Source of the DNA: Aquabacterium sp.
GTDB taxonomy: Bacteria; Pseudomonadota; Gammaproteobacteria; Burkholderiales; Burkholderiaceae_C
Direction of reading: 5' to 3'
DNA length: 64,000 nucleotides
NCBI RefSeq assembly: GCF_016234775.1
Contig: NZ_JACRAH010000049.1
Coordinates: forward strand, 1-64,000
Of this stretch, positions 35,508 to 45,347 are shown piece by piece. Positions within the stretch are counted from its first letter, which is position 1, and each line of letters begins with the position of its first letter. A model generated the notes under the pieces. It saw only the letters and a list, made by a program, of their open reading frames with translations, made no database searches and was not told the DNA's origin. The translations under genes were made by a program, and so were the position numbers.

Positions 35508-37574
35508 ATGGCTATGAACTGGAATAACCTGGTGTTGAGCGTCTTGGTGGCTGCACTCGTGGCTGCCTGTGGCGGTGGCGGAGGCAATGCCAGCACGCCT
35601 ACTTATGACGTCTCCAGTGATGCGACCTTTGGCAGCGGCACCAGCGGCAACACAGGTGGTTCGGGCAGCACCAGTTCAGGTTCAACCACCACCACCACCA
35701 ATGTCAGTTCGAATGCGGCGGGCTCGGTCATCCTGTCCTTGACCAGCAATCAGATCAGCGCGTCACAACCGACCACGGTCACGGCCGTTGTCAAGGATGC
35801 GGCAGGCTTGCCCGTTGCCGGGGCTTTGATTCAGTTCAGTTTGTCCGGAACTGGCGCTACGGCCCTGGCGGGGCTTGCGCCGGAATCCGCATTGACAGAT
35901 GCCTCTGGGCAGGCTGCCACCACCCTGACACCACTTTCTGGCGCCACCACGGGTGCGGCCTATGTCAACGCCAGCGCCGACACGGCTGCAGGGACGCTCA
36001 CTGCCAGAAAGGCGTTTTCGGTCAGTGCCACCAACGTGAGCCTGAGTGGTGTCTCGCTGTCGCCATCCAGTATCAATGGCTATAACACCGCCTCCATCAA
36101 CATCACAGTGGCCGGTGCCAGCAGCACCACCCCTGTGACAGTGAACGTCTCATCGACTTGCGCGACGACGGGCAAGGCCGCGATCTCGCCGACGTCCTTG
36201 ACACTCACGGGCTCGAGTGGCTCGGTGACGTATCAGGACAAGGGCTGTGGCTCTGCCACGGGCAGCGGTAGCGCCACGGACCGTGTGAGTGTGCAGATCG
36301 TGGGTACAACGCAGCAGCGTTACGCTGATCTGACCGTGGCGGCGCCTGTGACGCAGGGCATCCAGTATGTGTCGGTCGATAACCCGACGATCTGCCTTGT
36401 CGGCACAGGGTGCCCCAGTGTGGCCAATGTGGTCTTCAAGGTGGTGGACCAGACTGGCGCTGCACAGCAAGGGGTGCTGGTGGACTTCAGTTTGAGCAAC
36501 AGTGCTGCCACGCTCGGATCGACCTCTGGTGTGACCGCATCCGACGGGCAGGTATCCGTCGCTGTGGCGAGCAAGAGCACGCCTACGCCGATTCGTGTTG
36601 CAGCCCTGGTACACGGAACGAGTCTGCAGACGGTATCCAATACCCTGACGATTTCAGGCGGCCTGCCGGTTGCCGGCGTAGACAACAGCCATAACGGCAT
36701 CTCGTTTGCGCCGACGAAGTACGGCTTGAATGGCAATATGGACGGTGATTTCGCCGTGCTCAGTCTCCATTTGACAGATCGATATGGGGCCCCTGCGGTG
36801 AATGGAACGGTCGTCAATCTGGTGTCTGACGGTGGCACGGTGGTGCCTGCCTATTGCGTGACAACGGACGGAGCGTGCAATGTGAAGCTCGTTGTCACCA
36901 ACCCCAGGCCGCTCAACGGTCGCGTTCATGTGGTTGCCTATGCCAATGGCCAGGAATACTTTGTCGATACGGATGGCGACGGCATCCACGACAACGGTGA
37001 GAGCTATGACGATGTGGCCGCTGCAGTTTGCCTGGACAAGAACGAAAACGACAGTTGTGACGCCACGGAGTTCATCGTGGGTGATATCAATGCGCCAGAT
37101 GCCGGCAACGGAGCCTGGGACTCGGGTGGCAGCGCGTTTGCTCGCCTCCAAAGGACCTTCTTCTTCACGAGAACGGCTTATGCGCCGCGTTTGTATGCTG
37201 CCAGCGGCGGTGTGTGCACGGACAACCTGGCCACCAATACGGATCTGACGGTTGCCATGGGGGGAGCTGCGAGAGCATCCATTCAGTTCTGTGTTCGCGA
37301 TGCCAATACGAATGCCGATGCGGACTACGGTGGGAACCCGATCGCTGCGGGCTCTACCATCGTCGGTGCTCTTACCATGGCCAATGCGGAGGTGACCGTC
37401 GGCAACTCGCCTGTGCCTTCCGTGCTCAGTGGCCCGACCATTCACACGCTCACGGTCAAGAACACGTCAACGACCACGCCTCAACCGGCACTGGCCAGTG
37501 GCACGGCTGACCTGACGTTCAATATGGACGGCAACTCTTTCACGCTCAGGAATGTCGTTACCATTACCCCTTGA
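35508..37574 (+). CDS. Large surface lipoprotein with invasin-type Ig-like repeats
   Basis: A protein of about 688 residues. Its signal ends in the lipobox VAAC followed by CGGGGGN, so it is lipidated. A Ser/Thr/Gly-rich linker (about 30-75) leads into tandem Ig-like (Big_1/invasin-type) domains at about 80-175, 180-290 and 290-390, each with DA.G.PV.G..I.F-like core text. A fourth region has an EF-hand-like calcium loop DTDGDGIHDNGE (about 490-501) and a second acidic loop DKNENDSCD. It is probably surface or periplasmic, possibly adhesive. GTG at 35505 and ATG at 35514 are alternative starts. It stands between pilQ and aroK, which are usually adjacent. No function is established. Confidence 0.8.
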   Translation: MAMNWNNLVLSVLVAALVAACGGGGGNASTPTYDVSSDATFGSGTSGNTGGSGSTSSGSTTTTTNVSSNAAGSVILSLTSNQISASQPTTVTAVVKDAAGLPVAGALIQFSLSGTGATALAGLAPESALTDASGQAATTLTPLSGATTGAAYVNASADTAAGTLTARKAFSVSATNVSLSGVSLSPSSINGYNTASINITVAGASSTTPVTVNVSSTCATTGKAAISPTSLTLTGSSGSVTYQDKGCGSATGSGSATDRVSVQIVGTTQQRYADLTVAAPVTQGIQYVSVDNPTICLVGTGCPSVANVVFKVVDQTGAAQQGVLVDFSLSNSAATLGSTSGVTASDGQVSVAVASKSTPTPIRVAALVHGTSLQTVSNTLTISGGLPVAGVDNSHNGISFAPTKYGLNGNMDGDFAVLSLHLTDRYGAPAVNGTVVNLVSDGGTVVPAYCVTTDGACNVKLVVTNPRPLNGRVHVVAYANGQEYFVDTDGDGIHDNGESYDDVAAAVCLDKNENDSCDATEFIVGDINAPDAGNGAWDSGGSAFARLQRTFFFTRTAYAPRLYAASGGVCTDNLATNTDLTVAMGGAARASIQFCVRDANTNADADYGGNPIAAGSTIVGALTMANAEVTVGNSPVPSVLSGPTIHTLTVKNTSTTTPQPALASGTADLTFNMDGNSFTLRNVVTITP

Positions 37575-37600
37575 TCCTGGTTGATTGAGCGGATGGGCAA

Positions 37601-38137
37601 ATGATCATTTCACTCGTGGGCTTGCCCGGCGGCGGCAAGTCCACTGTAGGGCGGCAGTTGGCCAAGCGCATCGGTGCGCGGTTTCTCGACTCCGATGCGG
37701 TGCTGGAAGAGCGGATCGGCATGCCGATCCGTCAGTTTTTCGAGCAGTTCGGTGAGGCTGCTTTTCGTGATCACGAGGAGGCGGTGATCGACAGCCTCAC
37801 GGCCGAAAACAGGGATGCTGCCCTGGTGTTGGCGACGGGTGGGGGCGCCTTGCTGCGGCCAGTCAATCGCGAGCGTTTGAAGGCGCGCACGACCGTCGTG
37901 TACCTGCGCTCCACGCCCGAGGAGCTGTATCGTCGGCTCAAGCATGATACGCAGCGGCCCTTGCTGCAGGTGGCTGATCCGTTGGCCAAGTTGCGTGAGC
38001 TGTACGAGCAACGGCACCCTTTGTATGAACAAACGGCGCATTACTGCGTGGATACAGGGCGACCTTCAGTGGCCACACTGGTCAACATGATCATGATGCA
38101 GCTCGAGGTGGCCGGGGTGCTCAGACCCGACGCGTGA
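37601..38137 (+). CDS. aroK: Shikimate kinase
   Basis: Phosphorylates shikimate with ATP in aromatic amino acid biosynthesis. The 178-residue product has the Walker A GLPGGGKST (about 7-15), the shikimate-binding Asp in LDSDAVLEERIG (about 31-42), GGGALLRP (about 80-87) and the lid segment around RPLLQVADP. Usually aroB follows aroK; here a terminator and the convergent galU gene follow instead, so aroB must be elsewhere. Confidence 0.95.
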   Translation: MIISLVGLPGGGKSTVGRQLAKRIGARFLDSDAVLEERIGMPIRQFFEQFGEAAFRDHEEAVIDSLTAENRDAALVLATGGGALLRPVNRERLKARTTVVYLRSTPEELYRRLKHDTQRPLLQVADPLAKLRELYEQRHPLYEQTAHYCVDTGRPSVATLVNMIMMQLEVAGVLRPDA

Positions 38138-38140
38138 ATG

Positions 38141-38173
38141 AAAAAAGGGACCTTGATCAAGGTCCCTTTTTTT
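38141..38173. terminator. Bidirectional terminator between aroK and galU
   Basis: A near-perfect palindrome: six A, GGGACCTT, centre GATC, AAGGTCCC, seven T. It starts three bases after the aroK stop and can end transcription from both aroK and the convergent galU. Confidence 0.95.
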
Positions 38174-38202
38174 CCGGCTTGGCTCGCCAGCCAGGCAGGC
38201 GC

Positions 38203-39072
38203 TCAGTCCAGCTTGAGTTGCTTGAGGTAGGCTCGGAACCATTCACCCACTTGCGCGTGTTGCAGCGCCAGCTCCACGTTGGCTTCCAGGAAGCCTTCCT
38301 TGCTGCCGCAGTCGTAGCGCTTGCCTTCGTACTGGTAGGCGAACACCTTCTCGAGGTTCAACAAGCCGGCAATGCCATCGGTCAGCTGGATCTCGTTGCC
38401 CACACCGCGAGGCTGCGAGCGGATCTGTTCGAACACGGCTGGCGTCAGGATGTAGCGACCGGCCACACCCAGCCGTGAAGGTGCGTTTTCAGGCGAGGGC
38501 TTTTCGACAATCTTGGAGATGGCCATCACGCGCTCTGACACGGGCGTGCCCGCCACAATGCCGTAGCGCTTGGTGTGTTCAGCGGGTACTTCCTGCACGG
38601 CCAGGATGGAGCCTTGCAGTTCATTGAACTGATCAACCATCTGCTTGAGGATGGGGGTTTGACCAACCATCAGGTCATCGGCCAGCAGTACGGCAAAGGG
38701 CTCGCCGCGAACCAGGCGCTCACCACACAGCACGGCATGGCCCAGGCCCAGGCTCTTGGGCTGGCGCACGAACACGCATTCCATGTCGTTGGGCTTGATG
38801 GACTGCACGGTCTTGAGCAGTTCCAGCTTGCCGGCATGTTCCAGCTCGTATTCCAGCTCGAAAGCGGTGTCGAAGTGGTCTTCGATCGGGCGCTTGTGGC
38901 GGCCTGTCACGAAGATCATCTCGCGGATGCCCGCATCGTAGGCTTCTTCAACCGCGTACTGGATCAGGGGCTTGTCCACCACGGGCAGCATTTCCTTGGG
39001 CTGGGCCTTGGTGGCTGGCAGAAAGCGGGTCCCGAGGCCGGCAACAGGGAAGATGGCCTTAGTGATGCACAT
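38203..39072 (-). CDS. galU: UTP--glucose-1-phosphate uridylyltransferase
   Basis: Makes UDP-glucose for envelope polysaccharides and related sugars. The 289-residue product has the nucleotidyltransferase signature [24 protein letters not shown] (about 12-35), [17 protein letters not shown] (about 102-118), the metal-binding LLADDLMVG, and the sugar-binding [17 protein letters not shown]. It lies downstream of valS on the same strand with a gap of 108 bases that holds a hairpin. Confidence 0.96.
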   Translation of the reverse strand: MCITKAIFPVAGLGTRFLPATKAQPKEMLPVVDKPLIQYAVEEAYDAGIREMIFVTGRHKRPIEDHFDTAFELEYELEHAGKLELLKTVQSIKPNDMECVFVRQPKSLGLGHAVLCGERLVRGEPFAVLLADDLMVGQTPILKQMVDQFNELQGSILAVQEVPAEHTKRYGIVAGTPVSERVMAISKIVEKPSPENAPSRLGVAGRYILTPAVFEQIRSQPRGVGNEIQLTDGIAGLLNLEKVFAYQYEGKRYDCGSKEGFLEANVELALQHAQVGEWFRAYLKQLKLD

Positions 39073-39137
39073 GAAACTACTCCTGAGAGACAGGCCGGGA
39101 TTGTGTCACCGGCATGGTCATCTTGTGTAACGAATCG

Positions 39138-39158
39138 TCCCCCTGTTTTCCAGGGGGA
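39138..39158 (-). other. Stem-loop between valS and galU
   Basis: TCCCCCTG / CAGGGGGA form an eight-pair stem with a five-base loop. It lies 23 bases past the valS stop. No T-run follows on the transcribed strand, so it may be an attenuating or mRNA-processing hairpin rather than a full terminator. Confidence 0.45.
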
Positions 39159-39180
39159 TGCCTCAATTGCGGGGGAGGGT

Positions 39181-42024
39181 TCAACCCAGTCGCTGGAGTT
39201 GGCTTTGCAGGCGCGCCAGCGTGGCCGTGAAATCCGTCACACGTTGCTTTTCCTGTTCAACCACAGCAGCGGGAGCGCGTGCCACGAAGCTTTCGTTGCC
39301 GAGCTTGGCGTTGGCCTTGGTGATCTCGCCTTCCAGTCGGGCGATCTCTTTGGACAGGCGCGCCTTCTCGGCTTCGACGTCGATCTCAACGTGCAGTGCC
39401 AGGCGGGCCTCGCCTTGCACTGCCACTGGCGCCATGGAGGTGGCCGCCGCGAAGGCTGCTTCGTCCAGGATCTTCACTTCACTGAGTTTGCCCAGTGCCT
39501 TGAGGATGGGCGCAGCTTGCGTGATGAACTCGGTGTCACCGGTGGTCAGCATGGGCACGCGTTCGGCGGGGGAGAGGTTCATCTCGCCACGCAGATTGCG
39601 GGCCGTGCCGACCAGGGCCTTGAGCTTGCCCACCCAGGCGTCGGACTCGGCGCACACGCGTTCCATGTCCGGCACAGGGTAGGGGGCCAGCACGATGCTG
39701 TCGTCCGAGTCAGCTTGTTTGCGACCGGCCACCGGGGCCACCACTTGCCACAGCTCTTCGGTGATGAAGGGGGTGATGGGGTGCAGCAGGCGCAGCACGG
39801 TCTCTAAAACGCGGATCAGCGTACGGCGGGTGCCACGCTGTTGTGCCTCGTTGCCCGACTCCTTGGCCACATTGAGCTGGGTCTTGGCGATCTCGATGTA
39901 CCAGTCGCAGTATTCGTCCCACACGAACTGGTAGATGGCGTTGGCCACGTTGTCGAGGCGGAACTCCTTGAAGCCTTGCTCGACCGCTGCTTCCACGCGC
40001 TGCAACTCGCTGACGATCCAGCGGTCAGCAGGGCTGAAGTACAGATAGCCGTTGGCGGCGCATTGGCCGGGCTCGTGCTTGACGAGACCGCAGTCCTGAC
40101 CTTCGCAGTTCATCAGCACGAACTTGGTGGCGTTCCACAGCTTGTTGCAGAAGTTGCGGTAGCCCTCGCAGCGCTTGCTGTCGAAGTTGATGCTGCGGCC
40201 CAGGCTGGCCAGTGCGGCAAAGGTGAAGCGCAGGGCATCGGCGCCATAGCCGGGAATGCCGTCCGGGAACTCCTTTTCAGTGTTCTTGCGGACCTTGGGC
40301 GCGGTTTCGGGTTTGCGCAGGCCGGTGGTGCGCTTGTCCAGCAAGGGCGCCAGTTCGATGCCGTCGATCAGGTCGACCGGATCCAGCACATTGCCTTCTG
40401 ACTTGGACATCTTCTGGCCCTGCGCATCGCGCACCAGGCCGTGGATGTACACGTGCTTGAACGGCACCTTGCCCGTGAAGTGCTTGGTCATCATGATCAT
40501 CCGGGCAACCCAGAAGAAGATGATGTCGTAGCCGGTGACCAGTACCGAGGAGGGCAGGAACAGGTCCATCTCCTTGGTCTGCTCAGGCCAGCCCAGGGTG
40601 GAGAAGGGCACCAGCGCAGACGAGTACCAGGTGTCCAGCACGTCTTCGTCGCGGGTCAGCGTGCCTTCGTAGCCGGCGGCCTTGGCGCGCACATGGGCTT
40701 CTTCTTCCGTGCGGGCCACGAAGATCTCGCCATTGTCGCCATACCAGGCCGGGATCTGGTGGCCCCACCACAGCTGGCGCGAGATACACCAGTCCTGGAT
40801 GTTCTTCATCCACTGGTTGTAGGTGTTGACCCAGTTCTCGGGGACGAACTTGACCTCGCCGGACTCCACCGCCTCGATGGCCTGCTCGGCAATCGACTTG
40901 CCTTGTGCACCGGGCTTGGTCATGGCCACGAACCATTGGTCCGTCAGCATGGGCTCGATGATCTGGCCGGTACGGGCGCAGCGCGGCACCATCAGCTTGT
41001 GCTTCTTGATCTCGACCAAAAGACCTTCGGCTTCGAGCTGGGCGACCAGGGCCTTGCGGGCCACGAAGCGGTCCAGGCCACGGTAGGCCTCGGGGATCTC
41101 TTCGAGGTGCGACACCACTTGCGCGTCCAGCGTGAAGATGGTGATCATCGGCAGGCTGTGGCGCAGGCCGACCTGGTAGTCGTTGGTGTCGTGGGCCGGG
41201 GTGACCTTGACGACGCCAGTGCCAAACTCTTTGTCCACGTGCTCGTCGGCGATCACGGGCACGAGGCGGCCGGTGATGGGCAGTTTGACCAGCTTGCCGA
41301 TCAGGTGGGTGTAGCGCTCGTCTTCCGGGTGGACCATGACGGCGGTATCGCCCAGCATGGTCTCAGGACGGGTGGTGGCGACAACCAGAGTCTCATCGCT
41401 GCCATCGATGGGATAGCGGATGTGCCACATCGAGCCGTCTTCTTCCTCGCTTTCGACTTCGAGGTCGGACACGGCGGACTTGAGGATCGGGTCCCAGCTC
41501 ACCAGGCGCTTGCCGCGGTAGATCAGGCCTTCTTCGTACAGCTTGACGAAGGTGTCGCTCACCACCTTGGACAGCTTGTCGTCCATGGTGAAGTACTCGT
41601 GCTCCCACGAGACCGAGTCACCCATGCGGCGCATTTGCTGCGTGATGGTGGAGCCGCTTTGCTCCTTCCATTCCCAGATCTTGGCGACGAAATTCTTGCG
41701 GCCCAGGTCATGACGCGACTGGCCTTTTTCCTGCAACTGGCGCTCCACCACGATCTGGGTGGCGATGCCGGCGTGGTCGGTGCCGGGCACCCACAGGGTG
41801 TTGTGACCCAGCATGCGGTGGTAGCGCGTCAACGAGTCCATGATGGTCTGGTTGAAGGCATGGCCCATGTGCAGCGTGCCCGTCACATTGGGCGGGGGCA
41901 ACTGAATGCAGAAGGATGGCTTGGCGGCATCCAGGGTGGGCTTGTACAGACCGCGCTGCTCCCACTGGGGGCCGTATTGGGCTTCAATCGGGGCGGGGTC
42001 GAAGGATTTGGCGAGTTCGGTCAT
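39181..42024 (-). CDS. valS: Valyl-tRNA synthetase
   Basis: Charges tRNA-Val and edits threonine. The 947-residue product has the class I HIGH motif as HMGH in [14 protein letters not shown] (about 45), the editing domain (about 190-340), KMSKSEGN (about 550), the anticodon-binding domain, and the C-terminal coiled-coil arm (about 880-947). The start is the ATG ending at 42024; upstream in-frame sequence to 42060 is not conserved. No leader structure is evident. Confidence 0.97.
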   Translation of the reverse strand: MTELAKSFDPAPIEAQYGPQWEQRGLYKPTLDAAKPSFCIQLPPPNVTGTLHMGHAFNQTIMDSLTRYHRMLGHNTLWVPGTDHAGIATQIVVERQLQEKGQSRHDLGRKNFVAKIWEWKEQSGSTITQQMRRMGDSVSWEHEYFTMDDKLSKVVSDTFVKLYEEGLIYRGKRLVSWDPILKSAVSDLEVESEEEDGSMWHIRYPIDGSDETLVVATTRPETMLGDTAVMVHPEDERYTHLIGKLVKLPITGRLVPVIADEHVDKEFGTGVVKVTPAHDTNDYQVGLRHSLPMITIFTLDAQVVSHLEEIPEAYRGLDRFVARKALVAQLEAEGLLVEIKKHKLMVPRCARTGQIIEPMLTDQWFVAMTKPGAQGKSIAEQAIEAVESGEVKFVPENWVNTYNQWMKNIQDWCISRQLWWGHQIPAWYGDNGEIFVARTEEEAHVRAKAAGYEGTLTRDEDVLDTWYSSALVPFSTLGWPEQTKEMDLFLPSSVLVTGYDIIFFWVARMIMMTKHFTGKVPFKHVYIHGLVRDAQGQKMSKSEGNVLDPVDLIDGIELAPLLDKRTTGLRKPETAPKVRKNTEKEFPDGIPGYGADALRFTFAALASLGRSINFDSKRCEGYRNFCNKLWNATKFVLMNCEGQDCGLVKHEPGQCAANGYLYFSPADRWIVSELQRVEAAVEQGFKEFRLDNVANAIYQFVWDEYCDWYIEIAKTQLNVAKESGNEAQQRGTRRTLIRVLETVLRLLHPITPFITEELWQVVAPVAGRKQADSDDSIVLAPYPVPDMERVCAESDAWVGKLKALVGTARNLRGEMNLSPAERVPMLTTGDTEFITQAAPILKALGKLSEVKILDEAAFAAATSMAPVAVQGEARLALHVEIDVEAEKARLSKEIARLEGEITKANAKLGNESFVARAPAAVVEQEKQRVTDFTATLARLQSQLQRLG

Positions 42025-42251
42025 GGTGTAGGGGGCTCGTGGGCGCCATTTCTGGGCCAAACCGCGATTTTAGGTCGGCTCGGGCGTTCCAAGGGCGGTT
42101 TGCTTGCGTTCCGTCGCCAAGTAGCCGGCAAATGGTCTGCGCGGGGCCTTCATGTCGCTTTCATGCGGTGGATCAAAAACCCTCGGTTTTGATGTCGCAG
42201 TGTGGTCTTAGGTGTTGGCGTCGAAAGATTCGCGATCTAGGATAAGACAAG

Positions 42252-42269
42252 GTCAGTCAATTGACTGAC
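42252..42269. promoter_or_regulatory. Perfect 18-base palindrome upstream of the usp operon
   Basis: GTCAGTCAATTGACTGAC is fully self-complementary and sits 30 bases before the usp start codon, in the region expected for a promoter or 5' leader. It is a candidate operator for a dimeric regulator; the regulator is unknown. Confidence 0.55.
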
Positions 42270-42298
42270 ATGTGAATTCAAGGCGTTAGGAGGCTTTC

Positions 42299-42745
42299 AT
42301 GTACGAACATTTGTTGGTGCCTGTGGATGGCAGCGAGTTGTCGAACAAGGCGATCGCGCACAGCATTGGCCTGGCCAAGATGCTGGGCGCGTCCATCACT
42401 GGTTTCACCGCCGAGCCACCGTTGCCTGTGCTGGTGGTCGAGCAGGCCGCCGTGGCTTATGACGTGGCCACGTTTCAGGAGCACGAAAAGCGCTGCGAAG
42501 CCCATGCGCGCGAAATCCTGGAGGCGTTTGCGGCCAAGGCCAAGGAGGCCGGGGTGCATTTTGATGGTCAGTTCATGATCACTGACAACGTGCAGCAGGG
42601 CATCGTGGACACCGCCCAGCGCCAGGGGTGCGACCTGATCATCATGGCCACGCATGGTCGCCATGGTCTGGATGCCCTGATTCACGGTTCTCTGGCCAAG
42701 AGCGTGCTGGCGCACAGTCAATTGCCGCTTTTGATCCTGCATTGA
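42299..42745 (+). CDS. Universal stress protein, UspA family
   Basis: A single-domain Usp of 148 residues. The opening YEHLLVPVDGSE and the nucleotide-binding THGRHGLDALIHGSLAKSVL near the C-terminus, with final LPLLIL, are the family signatures, suggesting an ATP-binding member. GGAGG sits seven bases before the ATG. It is the first gene of a close-packed run (usp, DUF883, YqjE-like, YqjK-like, beta-CASP) with gaps of 27 bases or less. The role is probably stress survival, by family and context. Confidence 0.92.
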   Translation: MYEHLLVPVDGSELSNKAIAHSIGLAKMLGASITGFTAEPPLPVLVVEQAAVAYDVATFQEHEKRCEAHAREILEAFAAKAKEAGVHFDGQFMITDNVQQGIVDTAQRQGCDLIIMATHGRHGLDALIHGSLAKSVLAHSQLPLLILH

Positions 42746-42772
42746 TTTCATCGACTGAAAAAGGAGCGCGAC

Positions 42773-43084
42773 ATGAGTGAATTGACAACAGCCCAGAAGG
42801 ACAAATTGATGGCTGACCTGCAACTGGTGATGGCCGATGCAGAGGCCTTGCTGGCTGCGACTGCGGGTGATGCCGGTGCGGGTGTGGCCGAGTTGCGCAA
42901 CCGCGTGCAGGCGACTTTGTCCAGCGCCAAGACGGGCCTGATTGAAGCCCAGGCTGCAGTCGTGGACAAGGCCAAGGCGGCGGCCAAGGTGACTGATGAA
43001 TACGTCCACGAGAACCCCTGGAAGTCCATCAGCATCGCGGCGGGTGCCGGTTTGCTGATCGGCCTCTTGCTCGGGCGTCGATGA
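42773..43084 (+). CDS. DUF883 (ElaB/YqjD-like) membrane-anchored protein
   Basis: A 103-residue protein with an amphipathic, Ala-rich helical N-terminal part and one C-terminal transmembrane helix with the family end NPWKSISIAAGAGLLIGLLLGRR. E. coli YqjD and ElaB of this family tether ribosomes to the inner membrane in stationary phase. An AAGGAG precedes the ATG. Its stop abuts the start of the YqjE-like gene, as in the E. coli yqjDEK order. Confidence 0.9.
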   Translation: MSELTTAQKDKLMADLQLVMADAEALLAATAGDAGAGVAELRNRVQATLSSAKTGLIEAQAAVVDKAKAAAKVTDEYVHENPWKSISIAAGAGLLIGLLLGRR

Positions 43085-43543
43085 ATGAGTGAATCGCAGC
43101 AGAGCCCGGCTGCAGGCGGGACAGTTGGCGCTGATGGCGCGCGCGGGCGTCTGATGTCGTCCGTGCAGGGCCTGGCCGCGACCTTGACGGCCATTTTGCA
43201 GACCCGCCTGGCTTTGCTGGCCACCGAGGTCGAGGAAGAAAAGCAGCGACTGCTGGGTGTATTGGCCTGGGGCGCCATCGCCATCCTGATGGGCACAGTG
43301 GCCAGCGTGTTCCTGGCCGCGTTCATCACGGTGCTGTTCTGGGACTCGCACCCGCTGCTGGTATTGGGAGGCTTGACGCTGGCGTTTGCTCTGGCGTGCC
43401 TGTGGGCGGTGCGGCGTGTCAATGCGATAACCGGCTCACCCGAGGGGATGCTGGCGGCCTCGCTGGCCGAGTTGCAGGCTGATCAAGAGGCCCTGCTGGC
43501 TGCCGCGCGTGGCAGCAATCAGCCACCAACAGGGCGGGAGTGA
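43085..43543 (+). CDS. YqjE-like (phage-holin-superfamily) membrane protein
   Basis: 152 residues with two transmembrane helices (about 56-82 and 88-108) after a basic/amphipathic segment LALLATEVEEEKQRLL, the Actino_Holin/YqjE layout. The function is unknown; the E. coli homologue lies next to yqjD, as here. It starts one base after the DUF883 stop, and its stop overlaps possible starts of the next gene. Confidence 0.8.
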   Translation: MSESQQSPAAGGTVGADGARGRLMSSVQGLAATLTAILQTRLALLATEVEEEKQRLLGVLAWGAIAILMGTVASVFLAAFITVLFWDSHPLLVLGGLTLAFALACLWAVRRVNAITGSPEGMLAASLAELQADQEALLAAARGSNQPPTGRE

Positions 43544-43548
43544 TGGCC

Positions 43549-43923
43549 ATGTCTACCCGTATGTCTGAACTGGCCCTGAAAAAACGCATGCTGCAGCAGC
43601 GCAGCGCGGTGCTGCGCCACACCTTTGCGTTGCAGGTCAACACCAGGATCGCGCCGATGGCAGGCATGGCCGACCGAGCCTTGTCCACCGGACGGTGGTT
43701 GGGTCGGCACCCCTATTGGCTGGTGGCCGCCAGCGTGGCGCTGGCAGTGTGGCGGCCCAAAGGCGTGGCGCGGCTGGCTGGGCGTGGCCTGTGGTTGTGG
43801 CAGACTTGGCAGCGCTTGCAGCCTGTGGTAATGCCGCTTTTACTGCGACTGGATCAGGCCCGCAAGGCGCCACAGGGGCAAGACGACAACAAGGCATCGA
43901 ACAAGGTGCCGATCAAGGAATGA
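43549..43923 (+). CDS. YqjK-like protein
   Basis: About 124 residues, basic, with an N-terminal helical stretch SELALKKRMLQQRSAVLR, one hydrophobic segment HPYWLVAASVALAVW (about 60-75), and a polar C-terminal tail. Position after YqjD- and YqjE-like genes and composition fit the YqjK-like family; sequence alone gives a modest call. GGGAG eight bases upstream favours the ATG at 43549 over the GTG at 43540 or ATG at 43543. Confidence 0.65.
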   Translation: MSTRMSELALKKRMLQQRSAVLRHTFALQVNTRIAPMAGMADRALSTGRWLGRHPYWLVAASVALAVWRPKGVARLAGRGLWLWQTWQRLQPVVMPLLLRLDQARKAPQGQDDNKASNKVPIKE

Positions 43924-43928
43924 CAACA

Positions 43929-45287
43929 ATGCGCATGACGTTTTACGGCGCTACGGCCACGGTGACCGGCTCCAAGACCTTGGTGGAGGTGGGCGGACTG
44001 AAGCTGCTGGTGGACTGCGGCATGTTCCAGGGTTTCAAAACCCTGCGAGAGCGCAACTGGGCACCTTTGCCTTTTGATCCGGCCAGTCTGGATGCCGTCT
44101 TGCTGACCCATGCGCACATCGATCACAGTGGCAGCCTGCCGTTGCTGACGAGGCAGGGCTTCAAAGGGCCCATCTGGGCCACCGCAGCCACGGCAGACCT
44201 TGCCGAGGTGCTGCTGCAGGACACGGCGCATCTTCAGGAAGAAGAGGCCTACTTCCGCAACCGCCATGGCAAGACACGCCATCAGCCCGCCGAGCCTCTG
44301 TATACCGTCAAGGACGTGAAGGCCTGTCTGACGCACTTCAAGCGCGTGGCCTCGGATGGCGCGATTGAACTGGGGCAGGGCGTGCGTGTGCGCTTTTCTC
44401 CGGCTGGGCACATCCTGGGCGCAGCCAGCATCGCCATCGAATACCAAGGCAAGACGGCCTTGTTCTCGGGCGATCTGGGGCGTGACGATGACCTGGTGAT
44501 GGTGCCGCCGCAGACGGGCCACAAGGCCGATTGGGTGGTCATCGAGTCCACCTACGGTGATCGGCTGCATCCCGCCATGGACCCCATCGAGAAGCTGGGC
44601 GATGTGGTGCGCCGCACGGCTGCGCGTGGTGGTGTGGTCATCATTCCGGCGTTTGCCGTGGGTCGCACGCAAGGTCTGCTGTATGCGCTCTATCGTCTGA
44701 AAGAGGCGGGTGCCATTCCGCACCTGCCAGTGATCCTGGACAGCCCGATGGGCATTTCGGCTACCGGCCTGTACGAGCGTCATCGCGCCGAACATCGCCT
44801 GACAGAGGATGAATGTCAGGGCATCCACCACATGACGCGTTTTGTGCGCGACGTGGAGGAGTCCAAGGCCCTGCTGCGCCAGCACTATCCCATGGTCATC
44901 ATCGCTGGCAGCGGCATGGTCACGGGCGGCCGCGTGCTGCATCACATCGAGCATTACGGCCCTCAGCCACGCAACTCGATCGTGCTCAGCGGCTTCCAGG
45001 CTGGCGGCACCCGCGGCGCATCGCTGGCCGCTGGCGACACGTCCATCAAGCTGTTTGGTGAGTACGTGCCCATCCGGGCCGAAGTGACACAGATAGAGGG
45101 CCTTTCGGCTCATGCTGATCAGGCTGGCTTGCTCAACTGGCTCAAGGGCATGGCGCAAAAACCGGAGCACGTCTTCATCAACCATGGCGAGCCACAGGCC
45201 GCCGATACCTTGCGCCTGCGCATCCAGGAGCAGTTGGGCTTGAACGCGAGCGTCCCCGATTACAAGGACTCGGTGGATCTGACTTGA
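43929..45287 (+). CDS. Beta-CASP MBL-fold RNA metallohydrolase
   Basis: A 452-residue protein of the CPSF73/Ysh1-like branch. The metal-binding THAHIDHSG motif is at residues 60-68, followed by HILGAASI and the GDLGRDD aspartate (about 182). The beta-CASP motifs are ESTYGDR (about 205), AGSGMVTGGRVLHH (about 330) and LSAHADQ (about 393), with the terminal INHGE. Family members are endo- or exoribonucleases. The AAGGA nine bases before the ATG at 43929 supports this start; an ATG at 43920 overlaps the preceding stop. It is the last gene of the usp operon. Confidence 0.9.
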   Translation: MRMTFYGATATVTGSKTLVEVGGLKLLVDCGMFQGFKTLRERNWAPLPFDPASLDAVLLTHAHIDHSGSLPLLTRQGFKGPIWATAATADLAEVLLQDTAHLQEEEAYFRNRHGKTRHQPAEPLYTVKDVKACLTHFKRVASDGAIELGQGVRVRFSPAGHILGAASIAIEYQGKTALFSGDLGRDDDLVMVPPQTGHKADWVVIESTYGDRLHPAMDPIEKLGDVVRRTAARGGVVIIPAFAVGRTQGLLYALYRLKEAGAIPHLPVILDSPMGISATGLYERHRAEHRLTEDECQGIHHMTRFVRDVEESKALLRQHYPMVIIAGSGMVTGGRVLHHIEHYGPQPRNSIVLSGFQAGGTRGASLAAGDTSIKLFGEYVPIRAEVTQIEGLSAHADQAGLLNWLKGMAQKPEHVFINHGEPQAADTLRLRIQEQLGLNASVPDYKDSVDLT

Positions 45288-45347
45288 CCTGACGCAAAGC
45301 CATGGGCGCGTGAGGCCGTTACCTTCTGGGCCATTCCATTTTGAACG

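Noticed and set aside
40441..42192. A 583-codon open frame antisense to valS
   Set aside because: Same reasoning: composition is the complement of valS codons and no family features are seen.
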